Positions 34,287 to 46,961 of a stretch of 64,000 bases of DNA are shown piece by piece. Within the stretch, counting starts at the first letter, position 1; each line of letters opens with the position of its first letter. Source of the DNA: Rutidosis leptorrhynchoides (Eukaryota > Streptophyta > Magnoliopsida > Asterales > Asteraceae); assembly GCF_046630445.1 (NCBI RefSeq), contig NC_092335.1, positions 35,738,501 through 35,802,500 of the forward strand. Direction: 5' to 3'. A model generated the notes under the pieces. The model had not been told where the DNA came from. It ran no database searches and worked only from the letters and a program-made list of their open reading frames with translations. A program made the translations under genes and the position numbers.

Positions 34287-34348
<62 letters not shown>
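34287..34348. repeat. (TA)n microsatellite in the LINE 3' region
   Basis: About 30 TA units followed by a short CA run; TACA-rich sequence continues at about 34490-34570. Confidence 0.95.
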
Positions 34349-34357
<9 letters not shown>

Positions 34358-34761
34358 CAGAGAGTGTTCTGCGAAGTACAAGACGTATAAAGTAAAGTTG
34401 CACAACGTACATTCATAGATACCAACCTACACGCAAGCATACGGGAAAACCTACATACGCATAAAAAGATAGAAAACAAACATTCATACGAATATACATA
34501 CAACCATACATAGAACCATACATACATTCATACAAAAGAACCATACATAAATACATACATACATACAATCATAGACAAGCAGAAAAGCAAACAAGTGTAC
34601 AAACAAACAAAAAGCAGCGTACAAACATAAGTACATACAAACAAACACGAACATCCATAAAATAAAATAAAAATAAAATAAAAACAGACCAACAAAGAAC
34701 AAAGTGAAAGAAGACCCCCACAAACCCACAGACACACAAACACACAGACAAACCAAACAAC

Positions 34762-37700
34762 CTACTCGTCTATTCTAATTCTAGTCCTCCACGCAACCCT
34801 ATCATAGATCATGTCCTCGGTCAGTAAAAGCTCCTTCAAGTCGAGCTTTATTCTATCCTCCCACCTACGCGTAGGTCTACCCCTTCTCCGTATGCCATCA
34901 ACTGTAAATGTCTCGACCCTCCTAACAGGGGCAGTAGGAGGTCGTCTTCTTACATGCCCAAACCATCGAAGCCGTTCTTCTCTAAGCTTGTCGATGATGC
35001 TTCTAACTTTCAGGTTCTCCCTAAAAACACTATTTGGAATCATATCTAACATGGTTTTACCACATGTCCACCTAAGCATCCTCATCTCTGCCACCTCCAT
35101 CCTCCTCTCATGTGCTTTCGTCGTTGGCCAACACTCCGATCCGTATAACATGGCAGGTCTAATTGCCACCTTGAAGAATTTCCCTTTCAGCTTAAGTGGT
35201 ATCTTCTTGTCGCATAAGACTCCAGTCGTTGCTCTCCACTTCACCCACCCTACCTTAATTCGGTGCGACACGTCTTCATCTATCCTCCCCGATTTGTGGA
35301 GCACCTAGCCCAGGTATCTAAACGAGGTTTGTGGATGCAAGATCTGGTCTCCAATGCAGATGTTCACTCCATCACTAAGATCATCAACATTCCTATCAAA
35401 ATTGCAACTAAGATATTCCGTCTTTTGTCTACTAATGTGTAGGCCATTACTTTCTAAGGCCACCCTCCGTTGCTCTAGTCTTCTATTAAGCTCCTCCTTA
35501 GAATCCGAAACAAGCACAATATCATCGGCAAAAATCAGGCACCAAGGGATGCACTCCTGTATCCCTCGAGAAAGTTCATCAAGGATCAAAGCGAATAGAA
35601 AAGGGCTAAGGGCCGATCCCTGATGCAGGCCTACTTCTATTGGGAAGGCTTCAGTATTTCCCATCGGTGTACGAACACAAGACTTCGCCCCTTTGTACAT
35701 ATCCCTAATAACATTAATAAACCTACTCGAGATACTTCTACTCTTGAGGGTCTTCCAAATCAAGTTTCGTGGCACGCAATCGTAGGCCTTTTCCAGGTCT
35801 AAGAAAACCATCTCTAGGTTCTTTGCTTTTCTCTATACTTCTCCATAAGGTTCCTAATAATATGGATTGCCTCTATTGAAGAGCGCTTTGGCATGAAACC
35901 AAATTGGTTCTCCGAAACATAGGTTTTTCGTCGAAGTCTAGTCTCGATCACTTTCTCCCAAAGCTTCATAGTATGACTAAGTAATTTAATGCCCCTATAG
36001 TTACCGCAACATTGAGCGTCCCCCTTGTTCTTATAGATGGGAATAGTTTCGCTCATTCACCATTCCATAGGCATTTTAGAGCTTCGAAGCATCTTGTTAA
36101 AAAGGCAAGTCAGCCACCTAACACCAGCTTCACCAAGGCACCGCCACGCCTCAATAGGGATCTGATCCGGTCCTACTGATTTATTTCTCCCCATCTTTCG
36201 TAGTGCCAATCTTACTTCCTCTTGGCTAATCCTCTCGCAATCTACGATGTTATGGGATTGTTCTATATCAGTGTCTTGTAAGTCCTCGTGGCGCTCTGGT
36301 CTTCCTCCTACGAAGAGAGATGAGAAATACTCTTCCCATCTTTTCCTAATTTTTTCTTCTTTTACTAAAGTTTGACCAGCTTCATTTTTGATAAACTTGA
36401 TGTTATCAAGATCCATTCGTCTTCGCTCCCTAGCTTTGGCTATCCTGTAAATATCATTAGCTCCCTCCTTGGAGTCAAGTTTCTTATACAGATCTTCATA
36501 CGCCTTTTCTTTTGGTTGGGCTACGGCCATCTTAGCTTCTCTTTTGGCTTCTTTATATCTCTCTTTAGCCCTAATTCTATCCATCGGAGTCCCCTCCCCA
36601 CAAGTGATGAGCTCCCTAAACCTTAGTTGCTTAATCGCAACTTTGCTTTGAACCTCGTCACTGAACCACCATGATTCTCTAGCAGCCCTATGGCCTCTAG
36701 ATGTACATACAGCCACACCTAGGGCTTCCTTGGCCGCCTCTCTAATGTTAGACGCCAGATAGTTCCACAGCTGGTCTGCGTCATCATTGGAAACCATTTC
36801 CAATTCTGCATCAACTCTACCTACAACCGATGTTTTAAAGGTCTCTGCCTTCTCTCCATTCAACTTCTTCCACAAGATCTTAGGTTGGACTTGTCTCACA
36901 CTCTTAGTGGCCCGTCTCTGGAGAACCAAATCCATGACCAACAGTCTGTGCTGGGAGGAGCATGTCAAGGCAGTCAGGACCTTACAGTCTCTACAAGTCC
37001 TAAGATCCCCTTTGCGAATAAACAGATAGTCAATCTGGGTACTATGACCCCCGCTATGAAAAGTTGCTAACTGAGCATCCCTCTTCTTGAAAAACGAATT
37101 CACAACTGCCAAATCGTGGGCAACAGTAAATTCGAGAATCGAGAGTCCTTCCTCATTTCTAACTCCGTACCCAAAACCCCCGTGGACTCCCGCATATCCC
37201 TCTACATTAGTTCCTATATGGCCATTGAGATCTCCACCAATAAGTAATTGATGGTCTAGAGGGCACATCCTCACAACCTAGTCTAGCGATTCCCAAAATT
37301 CTCTCTTTTCAGCATCTCCACGGCCCGCATAGGGTGCGTAAGCGCAAATGACCGTGTAAGTCACCTCCTGAATTACCAACCTAACCGACATAATCCTGTC
37401 GCTCCATCTACCCACATCCACAACATACTCATTATAAGATGGGCCAATAATGATTCCAACCCCATTCCTCGCTACTTTCGAACCCGAGAACCACAACTTG
37501 TAGTCAATGATCCTAGCCGCCCCTCGACCTTTCCATCTAGTCTCTTGGATGCACAAAATGTCCACTTTGCATTCACTTAAAGTCTCGACAAGTTCATACC
37601 GCTTGCAGGTCAAAGTTCCCACATTCCAACTACCCACTCTAATCCTACCCTGCCAGGCTAACCTATTGCCGCTTCTAGGCCCTATAAACCTACCCGCCCC

Positions 37701-37766
37701 CGAGCTAGAAGGACATGACCTCAAGTAACCAAAGGAACATCTAGATTCTATCTTACCAAATGACAA
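34762..37766 (-). pseudogene. LINE ORF: AP endonuclease and reverse transcriptase
   Basis: Read right to left in essentially one frame. AP-type endonuclease (37766-about 36980): GSWNVGTLTCKRYELVE, CIQETRWKG, CAYAPYAG, then GGDLNGHIG and STQIDYLFIR. Reverse transcriptase (about 36200-35305): NKSVGPDQIPIEAW, NYRGIKLLSHTMKLWEKV, NQFGFMPKRSS, VFLDLEKAYDCVPR, GLHQGSALSP and catalytic FADDIVLVS. C-terminal part (35304-34762): YGSECWPTTKAHERRM and RLRWFGHVRRRPP, hallmarks of the RTE clade. Breaks: in-frame stops at 37278-37280, 36057-36059 and 35305-35307, and one frameshift close to 35814. It would act in nuclear target-primed reverse transcription; this copy is dead. Confidence 0.9.
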
Positions 37767-39049
37767 GCAGCTTTAAGTAATTAACGACGTAATTAACTTA
37801 CGTTAAACGACGTAATTAAATGACGTAATTAACTTATGTTAAAATGTATTTACATATAATGTATTACGAGTGTAAATACATCCTTACAAGTATTGAATAC
37901 ACTTTAGAATATACCAATACATATAAAGGATAGCTATACTCGTATTTCCGTTCAATTTCCTCAAGAATTCTACTCGTATTCATACGGTATTTTTACCCGT
38001 ATTATACACAGCTTCTAGAAGTATTTACTATTGGTATATGCCAATAGGAATCTGCAATTATTTGTGTAATATGTCATCCATGACCTAATCAATTTAATAT
38101 GTCATGCATGACTTAATACAATTTAACTTATCTTAGATATTTTCACTAAAAACCAAAATTATAAGCTTATAAATAAGGACCATTTTAACTCATTTTTACT
38201 CCACATTTTCTTAAACTAAAAATACACACTTGAATGCTCTCATATCATACTTCAATCTCAACAAATTTTCTCTTCATAATAAAGGTAAAATACTTCTCAA
38301 AATCCTTGTTCAATTCCTTATATAGTTGCTATCTTATTATGCTTATAAAACTTGTAAAAACTAGAACTTGTTTTGGTGAACACCAAGCTTGTTTGAAAAC
38401 TAAGTTAATCCTTCTAACTTAACTCTAATAACACTTATTTATATGTATTATGATGTTATATTAATATAATAACTTATAATTTTACATATGAAGAACACCT
38501 TGAAACTTAACATATATCGTTTAATCGCTATTCGGTAAAAAGCGGGCTGTTTTGGGTTGGGAATTAAAAACCTATCTTAGACTTTGAGTTCGAGGCTAAG
38601 ACTTTGGAAATATATTAATATATGTAAATAAGACTTCCAGTATTTTTTCATGATTTTAGACAAAGTGGAAGTATTTTATCAAAAATCATATATTAGGTGG
38701 ATGCCGGGATTTTTCCAAATCTGTCCACCGACACAAAAAGAGAGTAAAGCTCTAAAAATTACTACTTGGGATGAACTTTTCGAAGTGATTTTGTAAAATT
38801 TACTTCTTAAGGAATCCATATCAATTTGATTCACTTTAAATGGAGTTGTAATGAATATTTGGCGAGCAAAACAAAATCTGCTAAAATTAACGTTGTATGG
38901 ACGAAATTTATATTATAAAAACTATATTAACCATATTATTGTTAACTTTTCCTATATCCTATATATATTTGGACATGTTATCAGTAGTATAACAAAATAT
39001 TATAATCTTGGTTAATTATGTGATTGTATATATGTATAATAATATTCTT

Positions 39050-39207
39050 GGTACGTCCTAACACAATAAGTATACAATACGTTTTGATAAATCCTAACAC
39101 AATATGTACACAATACGTCTTAGTTAATTCTAAGACAACACGTATACAATACGTCTCGGGGTTGATGCAAAGACAATACGTATACAATACGTCGTGGAGT
39201 AATTCTA
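39050..39207 (+). repeat. About 36-bp tandem units in N2 LTR (5' copy)
   Basis: Four imperfect units built on ACAATACGTATACAATACGT separated by TCCTA/TTCTA linkers, followed by a TA run (39212-39246). The same array is at about 62650-62810 in the 3' LTR, so it predates insertion. Confidence 0.75.
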
Positions 39208-39209
39208 AG

Positions 39210-39249
<40 letters not shown>

Positions 39250-39939
39250 GATTATTGGACTGTTGGACTTTTCAGACTATTTTGGACTACTAACAAATGA
39301 CTACTAACAATGAACTACTAACATAAAATGTTAAAAATTATTATATAAGTATTCTATGAATTTGCTTTATTTTATTCATATGTCGTATTATTATCTGAAT
39401 CGTTATTATTGTTATAGGTTCGTGAATCCAAGGACGACGGCCATATTTTTAATAAGTTGAAAACTTATTATTAATATACTTTTACTACCGTGAGTATATA
39501 GTCCCATTTTTAAACTCTAAAATATTTTAGGATGAGAATATATGCATTTTATGTTTTACGCTATGGACACAAGTACAAAAAACATATTCTACGTTGAGTT
39601 GTACCACTTTGCATATTTTTCCCTAATAGCTTGGTAACTAATATTTACATGTTGTAAGAGCATGTAAGCGCAAATCCTATTGATAGATCTATCGGGTTTG
39701 ACAACCCCAACCGGGCTAGTCGCTCTAGTATCGTAAACGGTTGCATAGTACTTCGTTTTTACTACACTTGGTACAGTGTAGGGAGATTTCATAATAAAGG
39801 GAATATGCTACATTAATGGTTAAGTATGGTTACCAAAGCGCTCAACAACTTATAGAATATCTTTATTGAAATGTTTGTAACTATGAAATCTTGTGGTCTA
39901 TATTTATATCGATGCTAGCTTTAAACCTATATATCTCAC

Positions 39940-39953
39940 CAACCTTTGTGTTG
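39940..39953 (+). promoter_or_regulatory. Conserved LTR hairpin (N2 5' LTR)
   Basis: CAACCTTTGTGTTG: same position as the N1 and T1 hairpins but with a four-pair stem and larger loop. The 3' LTR copy is unchanged. Confidence 0.5.
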
Positions 39954-40320
39954 ACTGTTTAAGCATGTTTATTCTCCGGTCCTTAAGAAAGTCTTCCGCT
40001 GTTGTATTATCTGAGCAAGTTGTGCATGGAGTCTCATGTTTTTGTTTAAATGAAGTGTTGCATCCAATAAAACTTTTGTCATGTATTATATTCGACTGTT
40101 ATGTCACGTGTGTAGTATTTGGAAACCGATGTATTATGGGGATTATTTCTTAAATAATTGCCCACTTGTTTAAAACATGCATTATGTATAATAATAGTGT
40201 GCTTTTTATGAAACGAATGCAACATTTTTCTAAAACGTATCATATAGAGGTCAAATACCTCGCTATGGGACCAATGAATAACGTACCACGTTTATAGTAA
40301 TATGGACGGGTCGTTTTAGT

Positions 40321-40332
40321 TGGTATCAGAGC
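40321..40332 (+). promoter_or_regulatory. N2 primer-binding site
   Basis: TGGTATCAGAGC, complementary to the 3' end of plant initiator tRNA-Met, two bases after the 5' LTR. Confidence 0.9.
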
Positions 40333-40700
40333 ATTGGTCTTAGCGAACTAGAATTTGCATTAGTGTGTCTAACCAGTAGTTGTTAGGATGCATTAGTGAG
40401 TCTGGACTTCGGCCGTACCTGCATATTATAAATTTTGCTTATCATTTTTGTCAGAAATTACCTGCCTATCAATTTTTAATCTAGACACGTTTTACTGCAA
40501 TTATTGCATAGATAGTATATAGACATATTCATATCTTATCATATCTATCACGGTAGACTCTGCCTGAAATCTTCCGTAAATTTCTTTGTAACTTATGGGA
40601 TTTTGGTATTAAATATACATATGTAAATTATGTATTAAGAATATCAATCTAAGTCCTAATTTTTTTTCCCTATCAACAATCATTTCTCTGATCGTGTAAG

Positions 40701-41334
40701 GCGGATCCTTCACAAAGCTCGAGTTCATCAGATTCTAAAAGCTATTCCGATATGGAATTTCATTTGAGCTCCGAGAGCAGTTTAACCAGAATGAACCAAC
40801 CAATTAGTCATCACTTTTTTTGGATGAATTGGGGGTGAGTTCGTGGACGAATCAATTAATTTAGACAAGAAGAAGGCAATCTCTTTCATGAATCTAATTC
40901 GCCTCTCGGTGGAGAACATGAGGCACTTACCGGCGAACCCGTTCGTAACACCATTTTCTCTATCCTTTCCAGGATATGCCGCAACGAGTATAATATTACT
41001 AATATTATTGAGGCTATCTGACCTTTACTCCGTATCTTGCATGGTGAATTATTTTCTGTCATGAAAAGCAAAACTTCATTAGCAAGTGCATCCTACATCA
41101 TTTCATTCCCTTTATAAAGCTCTTGACCTCTCTTTTTATTCAAGAAACTTTAAGCATCTTCTTTCACAATACAAAACAAAACAAATTCTCATCATCTATA
41201 CTCACATCAAACCACTACCAGCACCAGCAGCAGCAGTACCAACAACATCACAAGCCTCAACATCGCAAGCCGCATTACGAGCATCAACATCATATGCACC
41301 GCAGGCACTGAGGGATACCAACAATAATGAGTGA
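40701..41334 (+). pseudogene. N2 ORF1 remnant
   Basis: Degraded copy of the ORF1 seen in N1. Readable segments: Ser/Asp-rich start, MEFHLSSESSLTRMNQPIS, a WMNWG segment followed by a stop, QEEGNLFHESNSPLGG, GEPVRNTIFSILSR, then a frameshifted region and a Pro/Ala/Ser/Thr-rich end (41205-41334, PAPAAAVPTTSQASTSQ). The start codon is lost and there are at least three stops. Its place 370 bases after the PBS matches N4. Confidence 0.55.
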
Positions 41335-42308
41335 TGAAGTATTAATTCATTATTTCATTTACGTTGAAGAAATATTTCGCGGCGATTATGTAATCTCTAA
41401 AGTTTTAGGGATTATTCATTTCTATTTCCAACCGTAAACCAAATGAGATTAATATAATATTAACTCATTAAATCCTTACATCTGAAGAAAATATACATAC
41501 ATATATTTTCATAAAGACTGTAATAAAAAATCTTTTGTACAAAATATTACTTGTGAAATTTTGTTTTAACGGGTAGGTAATACCCGAGAAATATTTAAGT
41601 TCACATTAATATGCTACACTGTACATTTTCAATGATGTTTCGACAATCGTTAATTATACTCTCCCCTTTCATAGCAATATACATCATTTCACAAAATTCA
41701 AGATAACCATTTTCCATACCAATTCAATTACATATTCTGATTTTGACAGATCAAAATCCAAGTCAAGATTTAAGAAGTGCCATCAATTTTAAATTCCTAC
41801 ATACTTCAAAATCATACTTTAAATTCAAACTATACTAGAACATCACTTTCATTCACAGAACTCATAAAGATATTCGTATCATTCAAGATTCATGACGAAT
41901 TCATTATACGAATATTGACGATGACAACTTACGTCTAAACCCTTCAAAATTCTTGAAACCACCTCAACTAAGGAACAATCGAGAGAATGAACCAATCACA
42001 CGATACATACGAAGAACATATGCATATAGATATGAACTCGGAGGACACTTGAACCTAAGCAAAGGTTCAACACGTATCCGTGTCAGATCCTTTAGCATTA
42101 TTATTACCCAAAATAACTTTACAATCCCTTTTCAAAATAGCGAATTTTGTCACAGCTCCAAAAAGACAACTTCGACTTTTCATCCGGAGTAGCCTTATTA
42201 TAACCTTGATATATACGTTGTCTTTTCACCATCGTTACCGGGAAACCTTTTATATTCCACCACATTAGTAGTAAGCTTACCTGCAACTTTATTGCTCTTT
42301 GACTTAAA
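41335..42308 (+). other. N2 interior after ORF1
   Basis: Includes the internal polypurine-like motif TTAACGGGTAGGTA at 41566-41579 followed by ATACCCG, giving the dyad CGGGTA...TACCCG. The rest is AT-rich interior homologous to N1 9130-10280. Ends with TTAAA (42304-42308), the left target duplication of the N3 solo LTR. Confidence 0.6.
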
Positions 42309-42598
42309 TGTGACGACTCGGAGATTTTCGACCAAATTTAAACTTAATCTTTATATGTTTTCGACACGATAAGCAAAGTCTGTAATCTTGAATCTCGAAA
42401 TTTTTGAACTATTATCATGTATGCAATTACCCTCGACTATTCCCGACGATTCACGAACCACTATCTGTAAATAAATACATATATATTTAAATATACATAT
42501 ATATAAATATGAAAGAGAAACTTATGTGATTTAATTCATTTGTGTAAATAAAAATAATATATGATTTTACTATAAATCTATATATATATGAAAAGTAT

Positions 42599-42604
<6 letters not shown>

Positions 42605-42690
<86 letters not shown>
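42605..42690. repeat. (AT)n microsatellite in N3
   Basis: About 43 AT units. Confidence 0.95.
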
Positions 42691-42694
<4 letters not shown>

Positions 42695-45126
42695 TTAGAA
42701 TTTATTTAATAAACGCTCGTAGCACTCATTCATCATCTTGATGGTTATTAATCAAGTTAAAAACGAACTTATATGATTTTAAAATAAAAGGTGATCCAAA
42801 AATGAGTTATATGAGTTATAGGCTTATTAAAAATATATTTAGGATCTAATTATTTAATTTTAACACTTTTTATATTTTACCCATAAATGAGAGGGACAGT
42901 TGATGTAATTTTTATTTATTAAATTAATGACTGAATTTTATACCATAATGACCAAAATAAATAAATATAGTTAATTTAAAAATATGGGATTTTTCTGAAC
43001 ACTTTTATCCGCCACTGATTTCACACGATACACAATCCGTTAAAAGTGTCGGCATAAGAGGTAGGATTACCGGCTGCTTAACTATTGCGAATACTATTTG
43101 TTATTGTACGTTGTTTGAAATCATTGTTATTATTATATTAAAATTATTAATTATTATTAATAAATTATTTATATTAGTACTATAATATATATGTATGCAT
43201 ATATATCTTCTGCAAGAGATATCAACCTTCACCAATTTACTCACCCCTTCACACACCACCTTCTTCTCCTATGATGGACATCCTCACCACCGGACCCCGA
43301 CCACCATCACCAACTAGCCATGACCACCACCATCAGCTATTTCTGTTTCTACAACCCACGAACCACATTGTAACCGAGAACCACTCAAAAACCACCACAC
43401 CCGTAATCACCATGTCACTGCCACCATCATCCTCAACACCTCACCATTTTTCATTGTAAAACCTGATCACCTTTACATCTCATTATAATCCTAGTTTGAA
43501 GCTTCATCACCACCCTATAACACTCAACTATCCGCCACCACTCTCGTGAACTTTGATCACCTTATACCACTACGATACCCTCTGCTACTCGAGAACAACC
43601 TAGAACCATCACAACAATTGAAACTGGTAATGTTCCTTCTCTTGATCACACACACCCTTCACATGTTTAGTTGATCACCATCCGGCCACCTTGCACCACA
43701 TACTAAAACCACCATTTTTAACAAACCTGCCACATATTTCTGTTTCCCTTTCGAAATTGAAAAACCAACCCGATCATACTAAATTGTTGTAAGGTTTTAT
43801 TAATAGCCAACTCATTAGCCATCATCTTCATCATAAAACCCACCACCACTATTAAACCGTTGGACTACTGTTATATGTTTATTTCTTTCTTTTCCAATCA
43901 AACGAAGACACACAAGGCAACCACTTCTGTTGTAGCTACGCCTCCTGTTTTCTTCTTTCGAACAACAGTGGACTAACACTCGAGCCATAAACAAATACAA
44001 CTACTGCTGCTGTACACAATCACCCAACCAATCGAACCTGCTACAATCGAGAGCCACCACCAAACTAAAACCACCACTCTAAACCCACCACCAACGTGAC
44101 TGCTACTGCTATCCTCTCGCTGTAATATTCTATCGAGTAAACAAAAGACAAGGGAAACAATACGAACTCATTTATACTTTTTCTTCTCTCTTTTTTGTTT
44201 TTGTCGGCCACATAACCAACAATCAGGTCACCGAAATTATATGGGTGATATAGGACAATGATGATGTGATGATGTCTGGATAATGATATTGATGATAATG
44301 GAATATGCTGTATCGTTCTGTTTCCTATTATATTTTTTTCCTTGTCGACTTTCAATCCCAACAAACCTACCGTAAATCATGGGGAAACAGATTGGGTATC
44401 ACGTGGGTTCCAGCGCATCATTTTTTTATTTTAAACTGCTCGATTATGATGATTGATAAAAACTAAATCGGGCTGCCATAATCTAAGAAGGCTGTTGATA
44501 AATGGGCCGTAATTATATTTTATTGGACCGAAGAAATCATGGGCCAAATTATAGAGTTAATACCCATTTACTGTTGCTGCCATTATCATTTAGATCAAGT
44601 TACTGTAGCTGCAACTTATTCTTTTTGTGCTTACTCGATTAGTCACAGACCGGTAGAGGAGAAAGAAAGATGAAATTATGATGTGATGATGATGATATGC
44701 CCGATGATTTGATGATACTTTAAGATGATGATAACGATCGGTTTAGATAATGATACTAGGCATGATGTTAGATGAATTACATAATATAATGATCATGATG
44801 AATGAAGATTAGAATGAGTATGATAATGATGATGGAAGTTGTTAAAATGATTATGATGATGATGTGAGATTGTGATTATAGTGATAATGGGTTAAGATGT
44901 TATATGCATGATTATTTATGAGAAGATGATGATGAGGTGGGTATTGTGAGCATAACGTGTATGATTATGATGTTGATCATAATAAGATCGTACAATGATG
45001 ATGATGATGAAGGGACGTGTAGATAGTGATGATCATGAACGATACATGAAGAATGAAGAAGATGGAAACAGTAACTAGCGGGTTATATAGGTTTAAGTTA
45101 CGATATATTTCAGAAATAACAAAGTA

Positions 45127-45207
45127 GATCGATGGTTAAGGAGTTTTTGTGTTAAGCGAGAGGTTGCGGGTTCGAACCCGGTCTGAGTCTTTTTTTTTTT
45201 TTTTTTT
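45127..45207 (+). other. tRNA-like cassette with T-run in N3
   Basis: A-box-like TGGTTAAGG (45133-45141), canonical B box GGTTCGAACCC (45169-45179), 36 bases apart, then a long T tract (45190-45207) of the kind that stops Pol III. It is followed by AAGCTTTTAAAGGTAGT and a long ATT array. This is the best preserved of four copies. Confidence 0.65.
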
Positions 45208-45231
45208 GAAAAAAAAAAGCTTTTAAAGGTA

Positions 45232-45232
<1 letters not shown>

Positions 45233-45315
<83 letters not shown>

Positions 45316-45319
45316 ATTT

Positions 45320-45387
<68 letters not shown>

Positions 45388-45556
45388 GTTATTATTATTA
45401 TTATTAATATATGTATTATTATTAGTAGTATTAGAAATTATCATTTTGTTAATAACCTTATTATCATTATTTTTATCATTATTACTATTAGTATTAACAT
45501 CATTATTTTTATTATTATTATCATCATTAGTGATAAAATTGTTATTATTATTATTA

Positions 45557-45632
<76 letters not shown>

Positions 45633-45640
45633 TACTACTA
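45233..45640. repeat. (ATT)n microsatellite block in N3
   Basis: ATT runs at 45233-45310, 45335-45405 and 45541-45630, separated by ATT-like degenerate sequence. It begins directly after the tRNA-like cassette. Long poly-Leu, poly-Ile and poly-Asn frames here are artefacts. Confidence 0.95.
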
Positions 45641-46620
45641 CTTTTACCATTAGAATTATTATTACAACTAAACTAGTATCATAATTATCATTAGCAGAAA
45701 AATTATTAGTTTTATAGTTATTATAATTATCAGTATTATTATTATCAAATATTATTTTTTAAGTATTATTATCACTATTATTGTTTTTATTGTAAAAATA
45801 ATACAAATTTTTATTTATTATTATTATTATTATTTCTACCAAACAAATATTAAGTTATATGTATTATATCAATTATCAATAAATTAGTTAATTAAAGTAG
45901 TTTAATAAGTATTTGATATATTAATATTAAGAACTTAATTAAGTTCAAAATAGATATTAATTATTTATTAACGAGATAGAAAATGAAAATATAAAATATA
46001 TTACTAATATTAATATATAAACTTATTTGATTACGATTATATGTGTTAATATACATACTTGATATAGGTTCGTGAATCCGAGGCCAACCCTGCATTGTTC
46101 AATATAGTCATATGTATTTTTACTACAAAATACATTAGGTGAGTTTCATTTGCTCCCTTTTTAAATGCTTTTGCAATATATATTTTTGGGACTGAGAATA
46201 CATGCGCTACTTTTATAACTGTTTTACAAAATAGATACAAGTAATCAAAACTACATTCTATGGTTGAATTATAGAAATTGAATATGCCCCTTTAGCTTGG
46301 TAGCCTAAGAATTAGGGAACAGGCCCCTAATTGACGCGAATCCTAAAGGTAGATCTACGGGAACTAACAACCCCCATTCTGGAATTTGGAATGCTTTAGT
46401 ACTTCGAGTTTATCATGACCGATGGGTGTCCCGGAATGATGAGGATATTCTATATGCATCTTGTTAAGGTCGGTTACCAGTTGTTCACCATATGAATGAT
46501 TTTTATCTCTATGCAGTTTGCGAAATGCCTGATATGAGATGTGTATTTATGAGAAATGAAAATCTTGTGGTCTATTAAAATGATGAATTTTATTGTTTTA
46601 TGATAAACCTATGAACTCAC

Positions 46621-46634
46621 CAACCTTTTGGTTG
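46621..46634 (+). promoter_or_regulatory. Conserved LTR hairpin (N3)
   Basis: CAACC-TTTT-GGTTG, identical to the N1 hairpin, followed by GAAAGCATGTTTATTCCCAGG. Confidence 0.6.
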
Positions 46635-46961
46635 ACACTTGAAAGCATGTTTATTCCCAGGTATGAAAGAAATCTTCCGCTGTACAATTGCTCATTTTAG
46701 AGATATTACATTGGAGTCATTCATGACATATTTCAAAAGACGTTGCATTCGAGTCATTGAGTTCATCAAGATTATTATTAAGTCAAATATAGTTGGATAT
46801 ATTATGAAATGGTATGCATGCCGTCAACTTTCGATATAATGAAAGTTTGTCTTTTAAAAACGAATGCAATGTTTGTAAAATGTATCATATAGAGGTCAAG
46901 TACCTCGCGATGTAACCAAATGTAATGTATTCGTCTGGATGGATTAGGACGGGTCACTACA

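Larger units (their letters stand above)
33903..37778 (-). mobile_element. RTE-type LINE (minus strand) inside N2 5' LTR
   Basis: Non-LTR retrotransposon with one long frame encoding endonuclease and RT, and, in element orientation, a 3' tail of (TTG)n (33904-33920) in place of poly-A, as is usual for plant RTE elements. Its 3' region (33920-34200) is ordinary RTE tail sequence; 34200-34760 adds a TA run and TACA-rich sequence. The element splits the N2 LTR near the conserved CAAACAATATATA. The right edge is approximate and no clear target duplication was found. Confidence 0.85.
33548..40318 (+). repeat. N2 5' LTR, split by a LINE
   Basis: Starts TGTGACGACCC and ends GGGTCGTTTTA, next to the PBS. 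Without the LINE (about 33903-37778) it is about 2.9 kb, equal to the 2,904-bp 3' LTR. Over 39901-40163 I count three differences from the 3' copy, all T here against C there. A short repeat of ACGACGTAATTAA (37787-37845) is expanded compared with the 3' LTR. Confidence 0.85.
42309..46961 (+). mobile_element. N3: solo LTR of 4,653 bp with perfect 5-bp target duplication
   Basis: Starts TGTGACGACTC, ends GGGTCACTACA, and is flanked on both sides by TTAAA (42304-42308 and 46962-46966). N2 interior continues seamlessly across it. No interior or second LTR is present, so it is a solo LTR left by LTR-LTR recombination. It belongs to the same large-LTR group as N1 and contains AT and ATT microsatellites, a tRNA-like cassette (45127-45187) and the conserved terminal hairpins. 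Confidence 0.9.

Noticed and set aside
34484..34756. Cys/Phe-rich minus-strand frames
   Set aside because: Translation of TACA-rich low-complexity sequence in the LINE 3' region; no domain.
34811..35308. 165-aa plus-strand frame
   Set aside because: Antisense shadow of the LINE C-terminal coding region. The same holds for other plus-strand frames between 35354 and 37728.
39893..40153. 86-aa frame conserved at 63524-63784
   Set aside because: The two copies are the two LTRs of N2 and are expected to be alike; the T1 counterpart is not open in this frame.
43271..43459. 62-aa Pro/Thr/His-rich frame in N3 LTR
   Set aside because: Simple CAC/ACC-rich sequence inside an LTR; not conserved in frame in N4.
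45127..45187. True tRNA gene
   Set aside because: A and B boxes are present, but no convincing acceptor stem or anticodon arm can be folded, and the sequence lies within repeated LTRs.
45223..45676. Long frames rich in Asn, Leu or Ile
   Set aside because: They are translations of the ATT microsatellite in all frames. The same applies to 12264-12774, 49572-49883, 57088-57306 and 57385-57748.
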